Source: Caryophanales bacterium UBA1188 (GTDB lineage Bacteria; Bacillota_I; Bacilli_A; Izemoplasmatales; UBA1188). Taken from it: a stretch of DNA of 64,000 bases. This document shows, piece by piece, positions 58,595 through 64,000 of the stretch. The position numbers and the translations under genes were made by a program. Under the pieces are notes generated by a model. The model saw nothing but the letters and a program-made list of their open reading frames with translations, was not told the DNA's origin and searched no databases. Numbering within the stretch: the first letter of the stretch is position 1; each line of letters starts with the position of its first letter. The stretch is taken from NCBI GenBank assembly GCA_002310135.1, contig DBYK01000001.1, positions 403,712-467,711 of the forward strand, written 5' to 3'.

Positions 58595-59315
58595 GACAAT
58601 AATAGATAATATATCGCTAGATTTAAATTCTGGCGTTCTTTACTGTGTTATAGGTAGGAATGGCTCAGGTAAATCAACACTATTTAGGACTATTAACTGT
58701 CTTGTACCATCAGATGGAAATATCATTTATGATGATATAGATATAAAACAATTAAATATTAAAAATAGGGCAAAATATATCTCATATCTACCACAGACAA
58801 GACCTCTTCCAAATATAAGTGTAAGGCTAATGGTTGAACATGGTAGATTTCCTCATCTTGGTTTTTCAAAAACACTAAGCGAAAATGATTATAAAATAGT
58901 TGAAGAATCTATAAAAAAGGTTGGTATAGAAAATTTAAAATATAAGAACTTATGTAATATATCTGGTGGCGAACTTCAAAAAGTATATATTGCATCAACT
59001 CTAGCTCAAGAAGCTAAAGTTCTTCTTCTTGATGAACCTACAACTCATCTAGATTTAGAAAGTCAAATAGATATATTAAATATAATAAAAGAAATAAATG
59101 ATAAAGATAAAACAATAATAGTTATATTACATGATCTTCTTCAAGCTTTTAGCTTCTTCGATTATATCTTTATAGTAGATGATGGAAAAATCATAGATAG
59201 TGGAAAGCCAGAAGAATTATATAAAAATGAAAACATCAAAAAAATATTTAATGTTCATTTAGAAAAAGAAGACAAAGAGAATGCATTATATAAATACAAA
59301 ATAATGAATTACTAA
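58554..59315 (+). CDS. ABC transporter ATP-binding protein (iron/heme/cobalamin type)
   Basis: 253 residues from TTG 58554, chosen because AAAGGAGG lies upstream and it begins LLKIENLKCSLSNKTI; a longer frame reaches back into the permease gene. Walker A IGRNGSGKSTLF near residue 34, Q-loop LPQTRPLP, signature NISGGELQKVYIAS near residue 134, Walker B VLLLDEPTTHLDLES and switch His in VILHDLLQAF. FecE/BtuD-like. The start overlaps the permease 3' end by 41 bases. It closes the asr-ABC operon. Confidence 0.9.
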   Translation: MLKIENLKCSLSNKTIIDNISLDLNSGVLYCVIGRNGSGKSTLFRTINCLVPSDGNIIYDDIDIKQLNIKNRAKYISYLPQTRPLPNISVRLMVEHGRFPHLGFSKTLSENDYKIVEESIKKVGIENLKYKNLCNISGGELQKVYIASTLAQEAKVLLLDEPTTHLDLESQIDILNIIKEINDKDKTIIVILHDLLQAFSFFDYIFIVDDGKIIDSGKPEELYKNENIKKIFNVHLEKEDKENALYKYKIMNY

Positions 59316-59318
59316 ATC

Positions 59319-59347
59319 TTCAAAACGTTAGATAAGTATTATATAAT
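59319..59347 (+). promoter_or_regulatory. tmcAL promoter placed for a leaderless transcript
   Basis: -35 TTCAAA (59319-59324), 17 bases, -10 TATAAT (59342-59347). Expected +1 falls at 59354/59355, the A of the tmcAL ATG. No Shine-Dalgarno is seen. Confidence 0.55.
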
Positions 59348-59354
59348 ATATAAT

Positions 59355-60488
59355 ATGAAGATAGCGGGAATAGTTGCAGAATTTAATCCATTTCATTATG
59401 GTCATGAATATCTAATTTCAAAAATTAAAGAAGATGGGGCTAACAGAATTGTGGTTGCGATGAGCCCTAATTTTACTATGCGAGGAGAACCCGCTATTTT
59501 TTCTAAGAAAGATAGGGCAAGTATAGCTATATCAAAAGGAGTTGATTTAGTCATTGAAATCCCAACGATTTATACAATTCAATCAGCAGACATTTATGCA
59601 TACACTGGAGTAAAACTATTATCATATCTTAAAATAACTGACTTATATTTTGGAGTTGAATCAACTGATGCATCATTATTTTATGAAATTGTAGAATCCC
59701 TAAATAGTGATGAATACAAATCTAAACTAAAAGAATATTTAGATGATGGGATTAGTTTTAATAATTCATCAAAGAAAGCTTTAGGGAACATTAATCCATC
59801 ATATAATGAAATCTTATCAAGCCCGAACAATACTCTTGCGATATTTTATCTCCTTGCGATTAAAAAGCTTGGTTCTAATATTAAACCTCATTTTATAAAA
59901 AGGATTGAATCAGGTTATTTTGATGAATTCGATGCAAACAAAAAAATACAAAGTGGTACTGCCCTAAGAAAAATTATAGAGACAGGAAAAAAAGAGAAAT
60001 ATTTTTCATATAATTTGAATAATTATAGTGTACATGTGAAAAATAATTATTTTTCTTTACTTAAATATCGAATACTTTCTATTAAAAATGAAGAATTAAA
60101 AAATATTCAAGGTATTAATGAAGGTCTAGAAAATAAAATTAAATCTTTAGTTAATTTCAATAATTATGATGAACTAATCTCTAGTCTTACATCTAAGAGA
60201 AATAGAAACACTAAAATCCAAAGAATATTATTAGCGATTCTTTTAAACATAAACAAAAATGAATGTAGTACAAATAACATTGACTACATTCATGTTCTTG
60301 GACTAAATAGTAATGGAAGATCATTATTAAAAGAAATTAAAGATGAAATAAAAATCATCACAAAGGTTGAAAACGACCTTCCAAAATCTTTCTATAGAGA
60401 ATTAGATTTTTCTAAAATCTATAACATCAATTCATTAGATGAAAAATCTATTCTATTAGGAGAAACTGTATCTTTATCTGATATATAG
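59355..60488 (+). CDS. tmcAL: tRNA(Met) cytidine acetate ligase
   Basis: 377 residues. GIVAEFNPFHYGHEYLI at residues 4-20 contains the HxGH nucleotidyltransferase motif, and SPNFTMRGEPAIFSKKDRA near residue 37 plus PNNTLAIFYLLAIKKL are TmcAL (YlbM) markers. The enzyme activates acetate as acetyl-AMP and acetylates C34 of elongator tRNA-Met. No ribosome-binding site; a promoter positioned for a leaderless mRNA precedes it. Its last 70 bases overlap the 3' end of the convergent regulator gene. Confidence 0.9.
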   Translation: MKIAGIVAEFNPFHYGHEYLISKIKEDGANRIVVAMSPNFTMRGEPAIFSKKDRASIAISKGVDLVIEIPTIYTIQSADIYAYTGVKLLSYLKITDLYFGVESTDASLFYEIVESLNSDEYKSKLKEYLDDGISFNNSSKKALGNINPSYNEILSSPNNTLAIFYLLAIKKLGSNIKPHFIKRIESGYFDEFDANKKIQSGTALRKIIETGKKEKYFSYNLNNYSVHVKNNYFSLLKYRILSIKNEELKNIQGINEGLENKIKSLVNFNNYDELISSLTSKRNRNTKIQRILLAILLNINKNECSTNNIDYIHVLGLNSNGRSLLKEIKDEIKIITKVENDLPKSFYRELDFSKIYNINSLDEKSILLGETVSLSDI

Positions 60489-61714
60489 CCATTCTCCATC
60501 ATTTCAATGATTTTATTGTCTATAAGCATCACTTCTTTATATTTATAAATTGATGTAAGATATTCTTTTTCTAGTTTATATAGAGTTATTCTTTCTTTAA
60601 TAGATCCTTTTGAAAAAGCTGTTTCAAAAAGAGTAGAGTGGAATAACTCTTTTTCTATTTTGTTATTTTTCTTCTTCAAGAAATAATCTAAATAGAAATT
60701 ATTATCTTTGGAGTTTTCTTCCTCTGCTTGTTTAATGAATTGCTCTTTATCATTAGATAATCTATATCTATATTCTATAGTTTTATAATACTGTTCTGAA
60801 GATGGCGTAAGTTTATCAAAATAATCTTTCGATGCAATATCATAACCTAATTTATATAAAGAAATACCTACTATTGCGTTGATATCAGGATCTTCGGTTG
60901 TTTTATTAATGAAGTCTTCGCCTCCCATAGATTCAATAATTGCCTTATATTCACAGGCATCAAACAGCATCTTAATGAATTCTTTCTTTAAACTTTGGAT
61001 TCTTATAAGATGAAGACTATTTGAATAACTAGTCATCAAATCTTTATAAAGAATTGAGGCAGATGATAATCTTCCCATTCTAGCATATATTCTAAAAGAT
61101 AAGTCTTTAACTAGTAAATCTAATCTATAATTACCTGTCTGAATAAAGGAATTAATTAAATCTAATGATTTCAAATATTCTCCTATTAATAAGTAATAAT
61201 AGGCAGTAGATAATGTTAAAAGTCTTACTACTAAATCTGGTGCAGAGCCTAAATATTCTACTGTATCTTTGATAATATTGCCTGCTTCTTTTGTGTTTCC
61301 ATGAATTAAATTATAAATGATTTGTACAGTAGAAGCGAAATGGTTGTTTTTAATATCTTTAGCAATATCATATAGGTTTTCTATTGCCTCTATATCTCCT
61401 AAATAAATTGCATTGATCAAATTATCTAGTAATACTTGAGCATTCTCGAGAACGAATAATTCTGCTTTAGATATCTTCATCTTTTCAAATAATAAAGTTA
61501 AAAATCTTTCATTAGGCACAACTTTATTTGACTCTATCTTGGATAGATAAGAAATACTGCAGATATCTTCTGCGACCTCTTTTAATGTCATATTTAATTC
61601 GTGCCTTTTTCTTTTCGCAAGAATACCTACAGAATTATAGATATCAACTGTAGTGTCCATAGTGTTTTGTTTGTTCATTCTGTTTTTTATCTTTTTGTAA
61701 TTGATGGTGAACAT
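60419..61714 (-). CDS. Helix-turn-helix regulator with TPR-like C-terminal domain (Rgg/PlcR-like architecture)
   Basis: 431 residues. An HTH_XRE domain sits at residues ~27-85 (ILAKRKRHELNMTLKEVAED, SYLSKIESNKVVPNERFLTLL). The remaining ~340 residues are all-helical with repeated hydrophobic pairs, like the TPR sensor domains of RRNPP regulators that bind peptide pheromones. No cognate small peptide gene was found nearby. The start is uncertain: ATG 61714 has AAGGAG 13 bases upstream, and M13 or M19 could also serve. The 3' end overlaps tmcAL. Confidence 0.75.
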   Translation of the reverse strand: MFTINYKKIKNRMNKQNTMDTTVDIYNSVGILAKRKRHELNMTLKEVAEDICSISYLSKIESNKVVPNERFLTLLFEKMKISKAELFVLENAQVLLDNLINAIYLGDIEAIENLYDIAKDIKNNHFASTVQIIYNLIHGNTKEAGNIIKDTVEYLGSAPDLVVRLLTLSTAYYYLLIGEYLKSLDLINSFIQTGNYRLDLLVKDLSFRIYARMGRLSSASILYKDLMTSYSNSLHLIRIQSLKKEFIKMLFDACEYKAIIESMGGEDFINKTTEDPDINAIVGISLYKLGYDIASKDYFDKLTPSSEQYYKTIEYRYRLSNDKEQFIKQAEEENSKDNNFYLDYFLKKKNNKIEKELFHSTLFETAFSKGSIKERITLYKLEKEYLTSIYKYKEVMLIDNKIIEMMENGYISDKDTVSPNRIDFSSNELML

Positions 61715-61811
61715 TTTTGTCTTAGAACTCCTTTTTTTAATATTTTTTTCTATTTGTTTTTAAAAATCAAGAAGCAACAATTTGATAAAAATTATTAAAA
61801 AAATGAAATAA

Positions 61812-61836
61812 AAATAGGTTCAAATTGAACCCATTT
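61812..61836 (-). terminator. Terminator overlapping the nth stop codon
   Basis: Minus strand: GGGTTCAA-TTTGAACCT stem followed by ATTTTTATTT. The stem includes the last three codons and the TGA of nth. Confidence 0.7.
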
Positions 61837-62449
61837 TGCACTTTTCTTTTATCTTGCAAGTACCACACAGTGGTTTTTTTGCATTACATTCAAGCCTACC
61901 AAAAGCAATTAATAAATGATGAACTCTTTTTAAACTATAATCTTTAAAATAATCTCTTAGGATTAATTCCGCTTTTAATGCATCAGATTTTTCTTCGATA
62001 AGATTAAGCCTTTTTGAAATTCTTAAAATGTGAGTATCTATTCCAAGTGTATTTTCATTATAATATTCAGATAAGAAAACATTAACTGTCTTTCTCCCTA
62101 CTCCATCTAAATTTATAAGAACATCATAGTCATTTGGAATTTTATCATATCCTAATTCTCTAAGCTTTTTCATAGCGTTAATTATATTTTTCGCTTTGGC
62201 ATTAGACAAGCCAACTTGATGAATGATTTGTTCTACGTCATCTTTCTCTGCATTTGATAATTCTTCTATATTTCTATATTTAGAAAAAAGAATTGGGGTG
62301 ACGCTATTTACTACTTCATCTTTTGCCTGAGCACTTAGAATAATAGATACTAATAATTCATAATCATTATTATAAATTAAAGCACATTTTGCATCATTAT
62401 GAAGAATTGATAAATATTCTATTAATTCTTTACTACCTATTTTTTCCAT
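61820..62449 (-). CDS. nth: Endonuclease III
   Basis: 209 residues; DNA glycosylase/AP lyase for oxidised pyrimidines. The helix-hairpin-helix with catalytic Lys is INLDGVGRKTVNVFLSEYY near residue 112, the catalytic Asp lies in GIDTHILRISKRL, and the C-terminal 4Fe-4S loop is CNAKKPLCGTCKIKEKC (C-X6-C-X2-C-X5-C). It overlaps the dnaD-like gene upstream by 13 bases, the dnaD-nth order of Bacillus. Confidence 0.96.
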   Translation of the reverse strand: MEKIGSKELIEYLSILHNDAKCALIYNNDYELLVSIILSAQAKDEVVNSVTPILFSKYRNIEELSNAEKDDVEQIIHQVGLSNAKAKNIINAMKKLRELGYDKIPNDYDVLINLDGVGRKTVNVFLSEYYNENTLGIDTHILRISKRLNLIEEKSDALKAELILRDYFKDYSLKRVHHLLIAFGRLECNAKKPLCGTCKIKEKCKMGSI

Positions 62450-63090
62450 ACATTCTTTAGGGCATCTATGACTTCATTTGCTTCCTTGTATTCAGGGCTT
62501 TGCTCTTTGATTAGTTTTTCTTTTATCAACATTTGGTCAACGTATTTCAAAGAAGTTTTTCCTAATTTTAGAGCTTCAAGCATAGCGTTCTTTATTTGAG
62601 ATAAGCTAAACTCTTTTTCTTCAGACCATCTTCTAATGATGTCAACGTCAATTGGGTTCATTTGTCTTTTAAAAGATTCTTCATAGAAGTTTGATATTTC
62701 TTCTTGGAAGGATTCTTTTTTCTTTTCAGTAGTTTTTTTAGATTCATTTAAATATAGATTAACTATACTTTCGTATAAATTATCGAGTGAAAAAACTTCT
62801 GTATCTTTCTCTGTTTTGTAGTTGAATTCAATTCTAATATCTACATAACCTTTACTAGTAAGGTTAGTTAGTGATTTAAATAAGTCTTCTTGTGAGAGGG
62901 CTATTTTTTGTTTAATTTTTGTTGGGTTAAAGATATTGTTTCCTTTGGATTGTTGTCTTTCAAGACATGACAAAACAATGATATCTTTTTCTGATATCCC
63001 AAGTTTCTTATAATTCTTGATTAAAAGGGCATTGAAATTAATCATTTCATCATCAAGAAGTTTTACAAACAAATCATATTCTAAACTCAT
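62437..63090 (-). CDS. dnaD: DnaD-like replication initiation protein
   Basis: 217 residues. The N-terminal ~100 residues form a winged-helix-like DnaD_N domain (LSCLERQQSKGNNIFNPTKI, LSQEDLFKSLTNLTSKGYVDI). After a Lys/Glu-rich linker, the C-terminal DnaB/DnaD domain (SNFYEESFKRQMNPIDVDIIRRW ... SLKYVDQMLIKEKL) lies at ~130-205. DnaD loads the replicative helicase in Bacillota. Next to nth as in Bacillus; its ATG overlaps the rnc stop by four bases. Confidence 0.85.
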   Translation of the reverse strand: MSLEYDLFVKLLDDEMINFNALLIKNYKKLGISEKDIIVLSCLERQQSKGNNIFNPTKIKQKIALSQEDLFKSLTNLTSKGYVDIRIEFNYKTEKDTEVFSLDNLYESIVNLYLNESKKTTEKKKESFQEEISNFYEESFKRQMNPIDVDIIRRWSEEKEFSLSQIKNAMLEALKLGKTSLKYVDQMLIKEKLIKEQSPEYKEANEVIDALKNVWKK

Positions 63091-63761
63091 CCTTCAATTT
63101 TAGCCATTTTAGATAACGCTTCTTTTGCAGCATTCATTTCCGCTTCTAAATGGCTTTTCCCCCTTCCTTCACCAAGAACTATTTCATCATCAATTATTAC
63201 TCTAAATGCGAATATTTTATTATGTGGTTCACCTTTTTCAGATATAAGTTCATATTTTAAAGTTCTCTTATCAGCTTGAAGATATTCTTGAAGAAGACTC
63301 TTATAATCTATTGTTTCTTGGAATGCATAATCTAGATTAGGTATAACAACTTTGTTGATTATTTTTTTTACTGCATTTATTCCAAGATCTAAATACACAG
63401 CACCTATAAATGCTTCAAAAGCATCACATTTTACTGCATCTCTTTCTCTTCCGCCAGTTTTTATTTCGCCTTTACCAAGAAGAATATAATCTTCTAAATG
63501 ACAAATACTAGCGTAATGCGCTAGTGATTTTTCACAAACTATATTCGCACGCTTTTTAGTTAGAACACCTTCATCTTCTTTTGTGTGTTTAAAAAGATAT
63601 TCGCCTATTAATAAATCAATAACTGCGTCTCCGATAAACTCAAGACGTTGATTGTGCTCCCCTCCATTCTCATTTACATATGATGGATGAGTTAAAGCTG
63701 TGATTAATAGTTTTTCATTCTTAAATTTTATTCCAAAATATTCTTCTAATGGATGTGACAT
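63087..63761 (-). CDS. rnc: Ribonuclease III
   Basis: 224 residues. Catalytic signature NQRLEFIGDAVIDLLIGEYLF near residue 38 (split: RLEFIGDAVIDLL), second acidic site CDAFEAFIGAVYLD near residue 113, and a C-terminal dsRNA-binding domain (YKSLLQEYLQADKRTLKYEL ... SHLEAEMNAAKEAL). Processes rRNA precursors. It shares one base with the plsX stop (TAATG). The acpP gene often between plsX and rnc is absent. Confidence 0.97.
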   Translation of the reverse strand: MSHPLEEYFGIKFKNEKLLITALTHPSYVNENGGEHNQRLEFIGDAVIDLLIGEYLFKHTKEDEGVLTKKRANIVCEKSLAHYASICHLEDYILLGKGEIKTGGRERDAVKCDAFEAFIGAVYLDLGINAVKKIINKVVIPNLDYAFQETIDYKSLLQEYLQADKRTLKYELISEKGEPHNKIFAFRVIIDDEIVLGEGRGKSHLEAEMNAAKEALSKMAKIEG

Positions 63762-64000
63762 TATTCCTCGCTATCCTTAAGTGGCGCTTCATTCTTAAGT
63801 GCCATCTGTACCTTATTATTTACATCTTTTCTTACAACTTCACTAGCGGTCCTTAGAGCCGAGAACACTGCATAAGATTCGCTTGAACCGTGAGCTTTGA
63901 AAAGTGGAACTTTAAGTCCAAAAACCATACCACCTGCGACTTCATCTGGGTTAATTTGTTTCTTAAATCTTTTTAAGTTTTTCATAGAGAGTAAAGCACC
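63761..64000 (-). CDS. plsX: Phosphate acyltransferase PlsX, C-terminal part (cut by the window edge)
   Basis: Open to the window end; 79 residues visible. The stretch MVFGLKVPLFKAHGSSESYAVFSALRTA corresponds to the conserved C terminus of PlsX (GLK..V.KAHGSS), and the preceding GALLSMKNLKRFKK also fits. PlsX makes acyl phosphate from acyl-ACP for phospholipid synthesis. An internal Met at 63985 is not the start; the reading frame continues upstream of the window. Directly upstream of rnc, a common order in Bacillota. Confidence 0.85.
   Translation of the reverse strand, partial: GALLSMKNLKRFKKQINPDEVAGGMVFGLKVPLFKAHGSSESYAVFSALRTASEVVRKDVNNKVQMALKNEAPLKDSEE

Noticed and set aside
1..64000. 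Alternative genetic code (TGA = Trp) as in Mycoplasma
   Set aside because: TGA serves as a normal stop in several intact genes (e.g. at 35045, 61820) and Trp residues are encoded by TGG in the conserved genes examined.

Overview
The window comes from an AT-rich, low-GC Gram-positive bacterium (Bacillota; the gene order and small genes look like the Bacilli/Erysipelotrichia/Mollicutes side of the phylum). The signs are a Bacillus-like tmk-holB-ricT-trmN6-rsmI-metG block, Mini-RNase III, RlmB next to CysS, a zinc-LID adenylate kinase, type-Z S14, group II ECF transport and TGA used as a stop. Pyruvate:ferredoxin oxidoreductase and anaerobic sulfite reductase indicate an anaerobe, probably a fermenter; the exact taxon cannot be fixed from this sequence alone.

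Layout. 1-1604 is an accessory patch (a truncated zinc-ribbon ORF, a 52-residue ORF, a PGN_0703-like putative restriction endonuclease) that abuts the 3' end of tRNA-Tyr. 1765-12531 (minus) holds yitT, metG, a DJ-1/PfpI protein, rsmI, trmN6, ricT, holB, tmk, truA and the energising module of an ECF transporter (ecfT-ecfA2-ecfA1). 12631-12780 encodes a small lipoprotein. 12874-26383 (minus) is the complete S10-spc-alpha ribosomal superoperon with secY, adk, infA and rpoA, driven by a consensus promoter at 26504-26532. 26659-28864 is rplK-rplA-rplJ-rplL with an L10 leader and two hairpins that look like L1-binding sites. 28984-34089 holds a HAD phosphatase, nusG-secE-rpmG, a small sigma factor, rlmB, mrnC and cysS. 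34337-35595 (plus) encodes two unrecognised membrane proteins. 35650-41823 (minus) holds a cold-shock protein, a DUF4143-type ATPase with two 20-bp upstream repeats, a PIG-L deacetylase and PFOR. 41961-45996 (minus) holds rsmH, rpmF-yceD-queT under a preQ1 riboswitch, and cysK-cysE.

The most interesting region is 46335-59315, a two-armed sulfur locus around a LysR regulator. One arm (minus) encodes a GltS-like carrier, sulfoacetaldehyde acetyltransferase (Xsc), a second unassigned ThDP enzyme and a 3-hydroxyacyl-CoA dehydrogenase-family enzyme. The other arm (plus) encodes a small beta-rich protein, all three subunits of anaerobic sulfite reductase (AsrA, AsrB, AsrC) and an iron/heme/cobalamin-type ABC importer. 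Xsc would cleave sulfoacetaldehyde to acetyl phosphate and sulfite, and AsrABC would reduce the sulfite to sulfide: a compact organosulfonate-to-H2S route giving ATP potential (acetyl phosphate) and an electron sink. The two enzymes beside Xsc could make sulfoacetaldehyde from sulfolactate or isethionate, which would be a new gene combination. CysE/CysK just downstream could trap sulfide as cysteine.

59355-64000 returns to housekeeping genes: tmcAL, an HTH/TPR regulator, nth, a dnaD-like gene, rnc and the 3' end of plsX.
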